Shown: positions 1 to 5,807, counted from the first letter of the stretch. The stretch is 6,411 bases of DNA from an uncultured Lachnospiraceae bacterium (GCA_910587895.1 CAJUOE010000066.1:1-6411); one strand, 5' to 3'. A program made the numbers and translations. Notes: a model not told the origin generated them from the sequence alone.

Positions 1-325
1 GGCTCCTGCCGGTGTGCAGTTTCTTGCCGGTGTCGCCCAGGCGGTCAATCAATGTCGCCTCGACAAAGCTGTGAATATCCTCATACTCATGGGAAATCTC
101 AAGTTTCCCGCTCTCCACCTCATGCAGGATTTCCTTGACTGCTTTCACAAGCTCTTCCTGCTCCTGCTCTGTCAAAATTCCCTGTTTCCCCAGCATTTTT
201 ACATGGGCAATGCTGCCCTCCATGTCCTGCCGGTAAAATTTCTTGTCAAATGATATGGACGCGTTGAAATTATAGACGAGCTGGTCTGTCTCTTTCGTAA
301 AGCGTCCTCCCCATAACTGAGCCAT
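1..325 (-). CDS. argH: Argininosuccinate lyase, N-terminal part (runs off window)
   Basis: ArgH splits argininosuccinate into arginine and fumarate, the last step of arginine biosynthesis in the cytoplasm. The 108 visible codons begin MAQLWGGRFTKETD, the family's hallmark N-terminus, then give YNFNASISFDKK, EGSIAHVKML, and HSFVEATLIDRLGDTGKKLH followed by TGRS. The last stretch belongs to the substrate-binding region of the fumarase/aspartase superfamily. The ATG at 325-323 is supported by an excellent ribosome binding site (AAGGAGGA, 331-338) five bases upstream. About three quarters of the usual ~460-residue protein lies outside the window. It follows queH on the same strand after a 99-bp gap full of inverted repeats, so it is probably read from the dehydrogenase-queH transcript, though a promoter in the gap is not excluded. 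Confidence 0.96.
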   Translation of the reverse strand, partial: MAQLWGGRFTKETDQLVYNFNASISFDKKFYRQDMEGSIAHVKMLGKQGILTEQEQEELVKAVKEILHEVESGKLEISHEYEDIHSFVEATLIDRLGDTGKKLHTGRS

Positions 326-358
326 ATCTTTCCTCCTTTTCACTCGGTATCGGCACGC

Positions 359-382
359 GACGCTTTGCGTCACCTGCCAGGT
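359..382. repeat. Two small adjacent inverted repeats upstream of argH
   Basis: GACGC-TTT-GCGTC (359-371) is a perfect 5-bp stem with a 3-base loop. ACCTG-C-CAGGT (372-382) directly abuts it. With the larger palindrome at 384-425 they fill most of the queH-argH gap. The gap therefore appears to encode RNA structure just before the argH ribosome binding site. No T-tract or clear promoter was seen. Confidence 0.5.
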
Positions 383-383
383 C

Positions 384-425
384 GGAGGAAGGCATTTCAG
401 AAATGCTGCGCATTTGCCTTCCTCC
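384..425. repeat. Long inverted repeat at the queH 3' end
   Basis: GGAGGAAGGCA (384-394) is the exact reverse complement of TGCCTTCCTCC (415-425). Between them, AAATGC (401-406) and GCATTT (410-415) form a second, inner hairpin. One arm touches the last base of the queH stop codon. No run of T follows on the transcribed (minus) strand, so this is not a textbook intrinsic terminator. An RNA processing or stability element, an attenuator, or a dispersed palindromic repeat all fit. Confidence 0.7.
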
Positions 426-1114
426 TAATCTCTTTTTGAAAACACGCAGCCGCAGTAGTCCTGGCGGTACATGCCATATTCTTTCGAAAGTTCCACGGAA
501 CGCTTGTAGCCTTCCTTCTTCTTGAAATCAGAACATAGATAGGCAACGCCATACTCTTTTGCTAACTTTTCTCCAATTTCATTTAATTTCTGTGCATTTT
601 TTAAGGGGCTGATGGACAACGTCGTCGTAAAGTAATCCATGTTCTGCTGCCTGGCATATTTTGCCGCCTCCCGCAGGCGCATCTCATAACAAAGGAAACA
701 CCGCTCGCCGCCCTCGGGTACATGCTCAAGCCCCTTTACAAGCTCGTAAAACCTGTCCTGCTCAAACCTGCCCTCCGCAAAATCAATCGTATGGAAAGCC
801 GGGGCAGTTTCCTGCTGCCCCTGCCAATCATCGCCCGCTAACTGTTGATTCCTGTCTGCCTGTTTCTCCATGGCGTGTTCCGAAAAACGCCGGATAAAAT
901 TTCTCTGTTCCTCCACGCGTTTCCAATACTCCTCCGGAGGGTAGATATTGGGATTATAATAGTACACGGTTATTCGAAAATATCTCGACAGATATTCCAG
1001 TACGTAACTGCTGCAAGGCGCACAGCAGCTATGCAAAAGCAGCGTTGGCACGGAATGTTCTTCCTGTAATTTCTGTATGACATGCTCCATCTCTTTTTGG
1101 TAATTGCGATTCAT
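425..1114 (-). CDS. queH: Epoxyqueuosine reductase QueH
   Basis: QueH reduces epoxyqueuosine to queuosine, the modified base at the tRNA wobble position. It is the non-homologous replacement for the cobalamin enzyme QueG (family formerly DUF208). The 229 residues carry the expected metal-binding cysteines: HSCCAPCSS (Cys30, Cys31, Cys34), ERCFLCYEMR (Cys139, Cys142) and the C-terminal QDYCGC (Cys221, Cys223). The family is known to bind an Fe-S cluster plus a further iron. The segments YNPNIYPPEEY near residue 55 and TTTLSISPLKN near 165 are also typical. An internal stretch around residues 80-110 rich in Gln, Ala and Asp is probably a variable loop. The ATG at 1114-1112 has AAAGAGGA (1120-1127) six bases upstream, overlapping the stop of the dehydrogenase, so the two are very likely cotranscribed. 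No other queuosine gene is in the window. Confidence 0.93.
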   Translation of the reverse strand: MNRNYQKEMEHVIQKLQEEHSVPTLLLHSCCAPCSSYVLEYLSRYFRITVYYYNPNIYPPEEYWKRVEEQRNFIRRFSEHAMEKQADRNQQLAGDDWQGQQETAPAFHTIDFAEGRFEQDRFYELVKGLEHVPEGGERCFLCYEMRLREAAKYARQQNMDYFTTTLSISPLKNAQKLNEIGEKLAKEYGVAYLCSDFKKKEGYKRSVELSKEYGMYRQDYCGCVFSKRD

Positions 1115-1126
1115 GATATTTCCTCT

Positions 1127-2227
1127 TTATCTGCGGAACCGGTACAAAGTTTCTTTGTCCATCTTAAACGGATAATTCCTCAGTTTCGCCTGATTGCCCA
1201 TAATCACATCCACATCTTTTTGCCACAGCTCTTCTGATATTTCTACCTTTCCAAGCAGTTCGTCCAGATAGGCTGTAAAACGCTCCACATTTTCAAAGCC
1301 CATCCGTGCAAGCGCCTCCTGTACCTCCTCTTTCGCCTGATAATGCTCCAAAAATCCCGGCAGGAAGATTCCCACAGCCTTGCCATGGGGTACGCCCATT
1401 TCATAGGTCAACGCATAACTGAGCCCATGCGGCAGGGAAGTGCCTGTGTGGGTAATCGCCATGCCCGCGGTTGCCGCTATCTGCATCAAATCATCAAATA
1501 CCGCATCCGCCAGGGTCTCCTGCGGCTCCTTTCCAAGACGTTTGCACTCAAGCAGCTCGTCCTTAATCCCGCCAAACAGGCTAAGTCCTTTCTCCGCATA
1601 CATCCGGTTATAAGAATTGGCATTCGTATTCAGATAGCTCTCCAAAAGATGTGCCAGCGCATCCACCGTCGTATCAATCAAGGTGCTTAGATGCTCCGTC
1701 TTCAAATACTTACTGTCAATCAAGGCAAGCTCCGGGTAAATTCGGTAACTGATGCTCTGTTTCGTCCTGCGTTCATGAATCGTCAGAATTGCATAAGGCG
1801 TCACCTCAGAGCCCGTTCCCGCGGTTGTCGGAACTTCCGCAACGGGAAGGGCCGAAAGATCCCGTTTCTCATATAAGATGCCCGCATCCTCTTTCGGATT
1901 GGCAATCATTAAGGCAATCGCTTTCGCCGCATCCATAGGCGAACCCCCGCCGATTCCCACAACAAAGTCCACGCCTTCCCGAACGCCCAGTTCCCGCGCC
2001 TTCATTACCGTCTCAATCGAAGGATTTTCCTCTATCGCATCAAAGATGACATACGCGCATCCTTCTTCCTGCAAGGCATGTTCCACATCCTCCAGGGAAC
2101 CGTTGATGCGGGAAGAATGTTTCCCGGTCACAAGCATCGCCTTTTCCCCCAGGGATGCAAGTTCCTTGCTATGATTTTTCACACAGTTTCTTTCACTGTA
2201 TACGTTCGTTGGCATATAAATCTGCAT
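1127..2227 (-). CDS. Iron-containing alcohol dehydrogenase
   Basis: This is a group III (iron-dependent) NAD(P)-linked alcohol dehydrogenase, a cytoplasmic enzyme interconverting an alcohol and its aldehyde or ketone. The substrate cannot be read from the sequence. The 366-residue length fits the family. The nucleotide-binding region shows GIGGGSPMDAAKA (from about residue 91) and TTAGTGSEVTPYA (134-146). Predicted iron ligands are all present: Asp189 and His193 in DTTVDALAHLLE, His267 in SLPHGLSY and His281 in GVPHGK. The usual second histidine of the HxxxH motif is Tyr271 here, but it is not a metal ligand in characterised members. I chose the ATG at 2227-2225 because TGGAGGAAA-type ribosome binding sequence (core 2234-2239) lies just upstream. 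The frame stays open to a TTG at 2290, but that would run through the promoter candidate and lacks a binding site. queH follows after 12 bp. Confidence 0.93.
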   Translation of the reverse strand: MQIYMPTNVYSERNCVKNHSKELASLGEKAMLVTGKHSSRINGSLEDVEHALQEEGCAYVIFDAIEENPSIETVMKARELGVREGVDFVVGIGGGSPMDAAKAIALMIANPKEDAGILYEKRDLSALPVAEVPTTAGTGSEVTPYAILTIHERRTKQSISYRIYPELALIDSKYLKTEHLSTLIDTTVDALAHLLESYLNTNANSYNRMYAEKGLSLFGGIKDELLECKRLGKEPQETLADAVFDDLMQIAATAGMAITHTGTSLPHGLSYALTYEMGVPHGKAVGIFLPGFLEHYQAKEEVQEALARMGFENVERFTAYLDELLGKVEISEELWQKDVDVIMGNQAKLRNYPFKMDKETLYRFRR

Positions 2228-2259
2228 ATGATTTCCTCCATTCTGATATCTCAATTTAC

Positions 2260-2290
2260 AGTATAGCAAACTTTTCCCTCTTTGGCACAA
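2260..2290 (-). promoter_or_regulatory. Candidate extended -10 promoter for the dehydrogenase-queH(-argH) unit
   Basis: On the minus strand TGCTATACT (2260-2268) matches an extended -10 (TGnTATAAT) with one mismatch in the hexamer. TTGTGC (2285-2290) is a weak -35 at a long 19-base spacing, so activity would rest on the extended -10. Transcription would start near 2253, leaving about 25 bases of leader with the ribosome binding site. It sits between the stop of the peptidase gene and the dehydrogenase start, and no terminator was seen there. Confidence 0.5.
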
Positions 2291-3265
2291 TTACTTTTCA
2301 AAATGCTGGTAATCTTTGACTGAATTCCAGCTCCCGCCCCAGGTAAATCCATGTTCCGTAAACAGCCGGTAACACAGGTCGTCCTCATCAATCTTATAGG
2401 CAAATTCGCCGCTGCGGTCTGCATATTCCGCCGCATTGTTGGGGCTGATCACAGTCTCGCCGCTGCTTTTGTGTTTCACATAAGGATTATACTTTGGATT
2501 GATGTCGATGGCAAGCCCCAGGCTGTGGCGCGACATGCGGCTGCTGCCCGCAATTTCCCGATAGTTAAAGGCAGACGTATTGTTATCCTCCATGGAGAGC
2601 TCATCATCCGCTCCATACGCATCCACCAGCACCATTTTCTCAATCACATAATCATTCTCATAGAGCTCACGCATAATTTCCAGAACCTCATCCGCGATGG
2701 ACTGATTGACAAGCAGCTCCCCGATATGCGTCTGCCCGTCAATTCCCATATGCAGGACGCGCAGATAGCGCAGCTCCTCCATGGAAATATTGTCGTTTTC
2801 CTGATAGGAAATTCCCAGAATCCGTTCCTGTACTTTGGTGTCCAATTCCTCACTGTAAAACAGCAAATCCGTGTTTTTACCTTCTATCTGTGAAACATCC
2901 AGAATAGTTCCTGCATCCATTTCCCGGATCTGTTCTATCGCTAAACTTTTATTAGTGATAACAGAAGTTTCTTTACTCTCTCCCATCTCCCCTTCCTTGT
3001 TGGAGACTTCAGGACTTCCCTCTTTATCGGCAATGCCCTCTTTTCCATTCGAACTCTTTATGCAATTTTCAGATATTTCTTTCCCTATTATAGCTACTCC
3101 TGAATGGAACGTTCCTTTGTTCAGCGTTTCCTGTAAATCCGCTCGCCCTGTCCCGCAGGCAGCCGTCATGGCTGTCAATAACAAGAATGTGATGCATAAA
3201 ACTCCCCGGTTTTTCTGTTTATATGTCAATATTTTCTGGAAAATATCACGCTTTAAAAGTTTCAT
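2291..3265 (-). CDS. Exported M15-family D,D-carboxypeptidase-like peptidase
   Basis: This is a zinc peptidase of the M15 (VanY / D-Ala-D-Ala carboxypeptidase) superfamily, which trims peptidoglycan stem peptides outside the membrane. The 324 residues have three parts. Residues 1-37 have a basic start, a hydrophobic segment (about 21-36) and TAAC (Cys37), an imperfect lipobox, so the protein is a lipoprotein or is anchored by the hydrophobic segment. Residues 40-115 form a low-complexity linker with repeated KEG units. The catalytic domain is C-terminal: SRHSLGLAIDIN supplies His247 and Asp254, and DYQHFEK supplies His321 with Asp318 as likely acid/base. NPKYNPYV, YADRSG and GFTWGGSW are also typical. 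The ATG at 3265-3263 has GGAAGGG a little far upstream, so initiation may be modest. It starts 23 bp after the AT-rich cassette, and whether it shares that transcript is unclear. The exact bond cleaved is unknown. Confidence 0.88.
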   Translation of the reverse strand: MKLLKRDIFQKILTYKQKNRGVLCITFLLLTAMTAACGTGRADLQETLNKGTFHSGVAIIGKEISENCIKSSNGKEGIADKEGSPEVSNKEGEMGESKETSVITNKSLAIEQIREMDAGTILDVSQIEGKNTDLLFYSEELDTKVQERILGISYQENDNISMEELRYLRVLHMGIDGQTHIGELLVNQSIADEVLEIMRELYENDYVIEKMVLVDAYGADDELSMEDNNTSAFNYREIAGSSRMSRHSLGLAIDINPKYNPYVKHKSSGETVISPNNAAEYADRSGEFAYKIDEDDLCYRLFTEHGFTWGGSWNSVKDYQHFEK

Positions 3266-3288
3266 GACTTTTTATCCCTTCCATATGT

Positions 3289-3519
3289 TCAAAGTTTCCC
3301 CCACAATTCTGGTTCTGTTTCTTTAAGGATATCTACAAGCACCTTATAGTCCAAATACTGGATTCCTTCCTTTCCATCTTGAATCTTCTCTGCAAGCCTG
3401 CTACCATAATATATTTCCATTGACTTTTCATAAGAAATATTTTCTATTTCCGTCAAATATGCCATAATTCTTTCTTCAAGATTCTCTCTGTAAATATTTT
3501 CCAATTTTTTTCCATCCAT
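3289..3519 (-). CDS. 76-residue partner of the DUF3990 protein (unnamed family)
   Basis: A small acidic, apparently all-helical cytoplasmic protein. I do not recognise a named domain. The central part (ISYEKSMEIYYGSRLAEKI, about 28-46) and the end (YLDYKVLVDILKE then ELWGKL) resemble the short ORFs that I recall following DUF3990 genes in gut Clostridia, where a helical segment is followed by a Trp- or Tyr-containing tail. It starts two bases after the stop of the DUF3990 gene, with GAGGT ending seven bases before its ATG inside that gene's 3' end, so translation is likely coupled. Coupling of a small protein to a putative ADP-ribosyltransferase suggests an antitoxin or chaperone, but this is inference from position only. 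Confidence 0.8.
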   Translation of the reverse strand: MDGKKLENIYRENLEERIMAYLTEIENISYEKSMEIYYGSRLAEKIQDGKEGIQYLDYKVLVDILKETEPELWGKL

Positions 3520-3521
3520 CT

Positions 3522-4001
3522 TTATACCTCATAACACGATTCTGTTCTCAACAGCCGTTCTATCGCTCTTTGCGTAATAAATGCAATCTGGTCATATGTT
3601 TTATATACTTTAATCTCACTTATGGCACGTTCTTTATCCCAGATTCCAGAATGATACATATCTACAACCCGAAATACCTTATCATTTGCTACTTTTCCAA
3701 ATATTACATCGTATTTTTGATAAATTCGTTTACCATCTCTACAATCACATACAAAATCAATCCAATCATATAAATTTTCACCAAATATCTTGATAGCCAA
3801 ATCTTTCATATCTTCCTGCATCTCATATACACTGACAATACCCGTATTTTTATCATATATATCTGCCTTACGCCTTGCCCATCTCTCAGCCTGCTCCTTA
3901 ACAGTAGTCACATAAAATCCCTTACCAAAATCAAGCGATCTATACGAATGAAGCACATCCGGTTCTTTCACATATTCAATTGAGCCATGATATACTTTCA
4001 T
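3522..4001 (-). CDS. DUF3990 protein, ADP-ribosyltransferase-like (full length)
   Basis: A 159-residue, apparently cytoplasmic protein with no signal peptide. It begins MKVYHGS (His5), then LDFGKGFYVTT (23-33, Tyr30), a Trp/Arg-rich helix QAERWARR (37-44), YDVIFGKVANDKVF (97-110) and near the end QIAFITQRAIERLL (138-151). This order of motifs is the DUF3990 pattern. The HG[ST] and GFYxT blocks correspond to the first two motifs of the ADP-ribosyltransferase fold, and Gln138 lies where a third motif is expected. By that relation it may transfer ADP-ribose from NAD to a target, but no reaction is proven. The start is fixed by a four-base overlap (ATGA) with the stop of the DUF3791 gene and a G-rich binding site upstream. 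It is the intact counterpart of the truncated copy at 4698-4991, though of a different subtype. Confidence 0.88.
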   Translation of the reverse strand: MKVYHGSIEYVKEPDVLHSYRSLDFGKGFYVTTVKEQAERWARRKADIYDKNTGIVSVYEMQEDMKDLAIKIFGENLYDWIDFVCDCRDGKRIYQKYDVIFGKVANDKVFRVVDMYHSGIWDKERAISEIKVYKTYDQIAFITQRAIERLLRTESCYEV

Positions 4002-4213
4002 ATTACCGTCCCCCTCACTCTCAGATATTCCTGTATGTCTTCGATTATATATGCTGTGCCTTGTGTATGCAAAACATCATAATTTGGCACTAAAAAACCG
4101 CCAATACACCCCTTACTTTGAAATATCTTATAAACCTCCGCAGGTTTCTTGTTCCATGCGTCTGCACATGCATGAATCATGTAAATAACAAACGAAAAAG
4201 AATCTTTATCCAT
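3998..4213 (-). CDS. DUF3791 small protein
   Basis: A 71-residue protein with the DUF3791 layout: a helical N-terminal part (SFSFVIYMIHACADAWNKK), a middle AEVYKIFQSKG, and the signature block NYDVLHTQGTAYIIEDIQEY near the C-terminus. The family has no established function but is repeatedly found beside DUF3990 proteins, as here. I use the ATG at 4213-4211 because GGAGAG lies nine bases upstream and DUF3791 proteins usually begin right before this helix. The frame extends to an ATG at 4264, which has no binding site and would add 17 residues unlike the family. Its TGA overlaps the ATG of the DUF3990 gene, so the two are coupled. Made first from the transcript, it would be a natural neutralising partner, but this is inference. 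Confidence 0.85.
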   Translation of the reverse strand: MDKDSFSFVIYMIHACADAWNKKPAEVYKIFQSKGCIGGFLVPNYDVLHTQGTAYIIEDIQEYLRVRGTVI

Positions 4214-4268
4214 TTTATCACGCTCTCCATATTTTATAAAACATTCCTGCATCAAAGCATACATAACT

Positions 4269-4695
4269 TTATAGCTGATAAATCTTCACCATTTTCTCCA
4301 CGCAATTTGGCAACGACGCCTCATGGAGCGGAGAATATTTATGATAAAGCTGCTCTTGCTCCACCTTTCCCACGATTTCTTCTGACGGAAGATTATATTT
4401 CCATTGAAGATAAATATATACGTCTGCCATCCATGCCAATATGAACTCATCATATGTTTCACTGATTTCAAATGTATTTTCTACCTTAATTCCCATATTT
4501 CCCAAAATCTGTTTCGGCGTCTTATTCAGGTAAAGCGGATTTCCCATATCCATGTATTTCCGATAATCACTTCTCATGTATTCCTGAAATAACCGCAAAG
4601 GGATCTTCTGTATTACGGGCAATCAATTTAAACAGATATCTTGTCATCTGCATCATTCCATCAAGATAAACCTCGTCATATGCCACGTTGTTCAT
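4269..4695 (-). pseudogene. Protein X, copy B, broken by a one-base frameshift
   Basis: Read from the ATG at 4695-4693 (MNNVAYDEVYLDGMMQ) this gene matches copy A at 5912-6391 codon for codon as far as DPFAVIS. There one extra base (within CC 4583-4584) shifts the frame and a TGA follows at 4569-4567, giving only 42 residues. The remaining ~100 residues (YMRSDYRK through VKIYQL) continue in another frame to 4269. GGGAAG precedes the ATG, and the gene starts two bases after the truncated DUF3990 stop, as expected for a coupled partner. Its N-terminus looks like the family's natural one, as I recall DUF3990-linked relatives starting with a short leader before YLDGMM. Function unknown. The open frame starting at 4622 is a by-product of the shift. 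A sequencing error or a ribosomal frameshift is possible, but no slippery heptamer is evident. Confidence 0.82.
4275..4681 (-). repeat. Duplicated segment, copy B (protein X coding DNA)
   Basis: These 407 bases match 5918-6323 with about ten substitutions and one inserted base, roughly 97-98% identity in the same orientation. Similarity ends abruptly next to the stop codon at one end and around codons 5-6 at the other. The repeat therefore covers almost exactly the X coding sequence. Confidence 0.93.
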
Positions 4696-4697
4696 AC

Positions 4698-4991
4698 CTA
4701 CTTCCCGCCTTGCCGCCGAATCCTCTTCTTTTTATGGGAAACTACTTCTGCAATCCACGCCAATACGCCACAATCATTCAAGTCCAAAACCCGAATCCCC
4801 TGCAAATCCAGCTCATATTCATTCACAATAGCATTTTGCGAATTCCCATTTAGTGCAGCCCAGCTTTTTGCCCGACCTTCATGTTCCGTTACATAAAACC
4901 CATTTCCATAATCGTTGTCCTCTTTCCCTCCAAGATACAAGGGAGATTTTATGATATGGTCTGAACCGTGAAATACTTTTATTATTTCCAT
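4698..4991 (-). CDS. DUF3990 protein, C-terminally truncated
   Basis: A 97-residue protein carrying only the N-terminal half of DUF3990: VFHGS (His8), then DNDYGNGFYVTE (the GFYxT block), RAKSWA, NEYELDLQGIRVLDLN and LAWIAEVV. Relatives of this subtype run to about 150-170 residues and contain a later DxIxGxxADDxxF block and a C-terminal QI/F helix. Both are absent here. The frame instead ends in a basic tail, HKKKRIRRQGGK. I take this as a deletion remnant, probably inactive as an enzyme, although the first two ADP-ribosyltransferase-like motifs remain. The ATG at 4991-4989 follows GGAGGAA (4995-5001) closely and is preferred over an in-frame TTG four codons upstream. The broken X copy B starts two bases after its stop, so a DUF3990-X unit probably once existed here. 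Confidence 0.8.
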   Translation of the reverse strand: MEIIKVFHGSDHIIKSPLYLGGKEDNDYGNGFYVTEHEGRAKSWAALNGNSQNAIVNEYELDLQGIRVLDLNDCGVLAWIAEVVSHKKKRIRRQGGK

Positions 4992-5020
4992 CTGTTCCTC
5001 CAAATTCCAAATGCCCCAGC

Positions 5021-5034
5021 TCGCTTACTATAAT
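5021..5034. repeat. 14-bp direct repeat, left copy
   Basis: TCGCTTACTATAAT occurs here and at 5892-5905 in the same orientation. With one mismatch the match extends four more bases (CAGx before TCGC). The two copies enclose the toxin-antitoxin pair. Confidence 0.75.
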
Positions 5035-5192
5035 ATTTCCCTATTATCCTCTTTCCTAACGGATATTGCCACATGAAAATTCGCTCTACGAATGGCGGGC
5101 AGCCACCTTGCATTTAAAGTTTCAAAGCTCTGCGTTATATCTTTGTTTCTCTCCTGAATCAACTTCCCCACAAAGCTATTTGGGCTAGTAAA
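5028..5192 (-). other. Unassigned open frame in the 293-bp gap between the truncated DUF3990 gene and the toxin
   Basis: A 54-codon frame without stops runs from after a TAG at 5193-5195 to TAG at 5028-5030. It reads like protein (for example TLNARWLPAIRRANFH and HVAISVRKEDN) but has no ATG, and its possible GTG or TTG starts lack a well-placed binding site. I do not recognise it. It may be a remnant of a larger gene or chance. The rest of the gap is the AT-rich repeat at 5222-5256 and plain spacer. Confidence 0.3.
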
Positions 5193-5221
5193 CTATCGCA
5201 CTCCTATTGTAACACAAACAG

Positions 5222-5256
5222 AAAAAGACTTTCCATACTTTTTGTAGTATAAAAAG
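5222..5256 (-). terminator. Possible weak terminator after the RelE toxin
   Basis: On the minus strand CTTTTT (5251-5256), AAAAAG (5238-5243) and CTTTTT (5222-5227) can pair in two alternative ways. ATACT/AGTAT inside the first loop can pair as well. The last arm gives a five-T run. The stems are short and nearly all A/T, so this is a tentative call for the end of the toxin-antitoxin transcript, 28 bp beyond the toxin stop. Confidence 0.3.
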
Positions 5257-5284
5257 CCCTTTTGCTCCATTTATTCAACAATAT

Positions 5285-5536
5285 TTAATATCTTTTGTAT
5301 ATATCTCCACGATTCCCAGCATCTACAACACAAACAACCAATTTCCCATTATCTATCATATAGATTATCCGATAATCGCCAACTCGCAAACGATTCAAGC
5401 CTTTATGTCCTTCCAAAGGTCTTGTGTCCCCGGACGGCAAATTATAAATTGCTTTATAAATTAAATCCCGTTTGCTTTTTGGTTGTTTCAAAATAAATTT
5501 TTGAGCCTTTTTATCAATGCTAATTTTGTAAGTCAT
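5285..5536 (-). CDS. RelE/ParE-family toxin of a type II toxin-antitoxin pair
   Basis: An 83-residue basic protein with the RelE/ParE layout: an N-terminal strand TYKISIDKKAQKFI, a Lys/Arg-rich helical region (LKQPKSKRDLIYKAI, 16-30), then RPLEG (39-43), GLNRLRVGDYRIIYMID (46-62), VVCVVDAG and the C-terminal RGDIYKRY. RelE members cut mRNA on the ribosome using basic residues and a C-terminal tyrosine or arginine. Here Arg49, Arg51, Arg56, Arg76 and Tyr80/Tyr83 are candidates. The LRVGDYRIIY signature is closer to RelE than to gyrase-poisoning ParE, but the target cannot be settled by eye. It overlaps the antitoxin by 17 bases, the usual coupled arrangement, and the G-rich GCGGGG just upstream may serve as its binding site. 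It looks complete. Confidence 0.9.
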   Translation of the reverse strand: MTYKISIDKKAQKFILKQPKSKRDLIYKAIYNLPSGDTRPLEGHKGLNRLRVGDYRIIYMIDNGKLVVCVVDAGNRGDIYKRY

Positions 5537-5747
5537 CCATCGTTAACCCCGCTTCCTCTATAGCATCTTCAAAAGAAATTAATTCACGGTCTGGATTATT
5601 TAAATATCTTTCCGCTAAATTCTCACAAAATATTTCATCTTCTATTTCATCATCAATTTGTATGCCCTTTAACAAATATAAAATCTTTGTTATCTTGTAT
5701 TCTGGAAGCTGATCAATAATCTGTTTTGCCTGCTCTCTTTCACTCAT
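5520..5747 (-). CDS. Antitoxin of the RelE/ParE pair
   Basis: A 75-residue acidic, mostly helical protein directly upstream of the toxin. The N-terminal half (QAKQIIDQLPEYKITKILYL) resembles the dimerising segment of many small clostridial antitoxins. The acidic C-terminal part (RELISFEDAIEEAG then LTMDDLQN) resembles toxin-wrapping tails. I would not assign it firmly to the RelB, Phd or another family. The ATG at 5747-5745 has AAGGTGG (5754-5760) six bases upstream. A strong promoter and a palindrome lie just before it, which suggests that the antitoxin or the complex represses its own operon. Confidence 0.85.
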   Translation of the reverse strand: MSEREQAKQIIDQLPEYKITKILYLLKGIQIDDEIEDEIFCENLAERYLNNPDRELISFEDAIEEAGLTMDDLQN

Positions 5748-5769
5748 ATATTGCCACCTTCTTTCATAT

Positions 5770-5788
5770 TGATATTCCTATTATATCA
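5770..5788. promoter_or_regulatory. Candidate operator overlapping the toxin-antitoxin -10
   Basis: TGATAT (5770-5775) and ATATCA (5783-5788) form a perfect 6-bp inverted repeat with a 7-base spacer. It covers the -10 element of the antitoxin promoter, so a protein bound here would block RNA polymerase. This is the expected place for antitoxin autoregulation. Short A/T palindromes also arise by chance. Confidence 0.45.
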
Positions 5789-5807
5789 GATTCTATGCTT
5801 TTTACAA
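5780..5807 (-). promoter_or_regulatory. Promoter of the toxin-antitoxin operon
   Basis: On the minus strand TGATATAAT (5780-5788) is a perfect extended -10. TTGTAA (5802-5807) is a 4-of-6 match to the -35 at a 16-base spacing. Transcription would begin near 5773, about 25 bases before the antitoxin start. Confidence 0.7.

Noticed and set aside
401..425. Intrinsic terminator reading on the plus strand (hairpin followed by CTCTTTTT)
   Set aside because: The T-rich stretch after the hairpin lies inside queH, and no plus-strand gene is present to be terminated.
1343..2174. Several plus-strand open frames across the alcohol dehydrogenase
   Set aside because: They are shadows of a strongly conserved gene on the other strand, with no domains and no binding sites.
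2228..2290. Start of the alcohol dehydrogenase at TTG 2290
   Set aside because: This would translate the promoter and the ribosome binding site. The ATG at 2227 is well supported.
2351..2893. Long open frame on the plus strand (180 codons)
   Set aside because: It is antisense to the M15 peptidase catalytic domain, shows no recognisable motif, and the minus-strand gene explains the region fully.
2871..3326. Plus-strand open frame of 151 codons with a hydrophobic look
   Set aside because: It is antisense to the peptidase linker and signal region. Its composition mirrors that gene's codons, and it has no ribosome binding site.
4214..4264. N-terminal extension of the DUF3791 protein to the ATG at 4264
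   Set aside because: No ribosome binding site precedes it, whereas GGAGAG fits the ATG at 4213, and the added residues do not look like the family.
5285..5747. The RelE-type pair as the novel system of the window
   Set aside because: It is a standard type II toxin-antitoxin arrangement. Its setting is of interest, but the genes are not new in kind.
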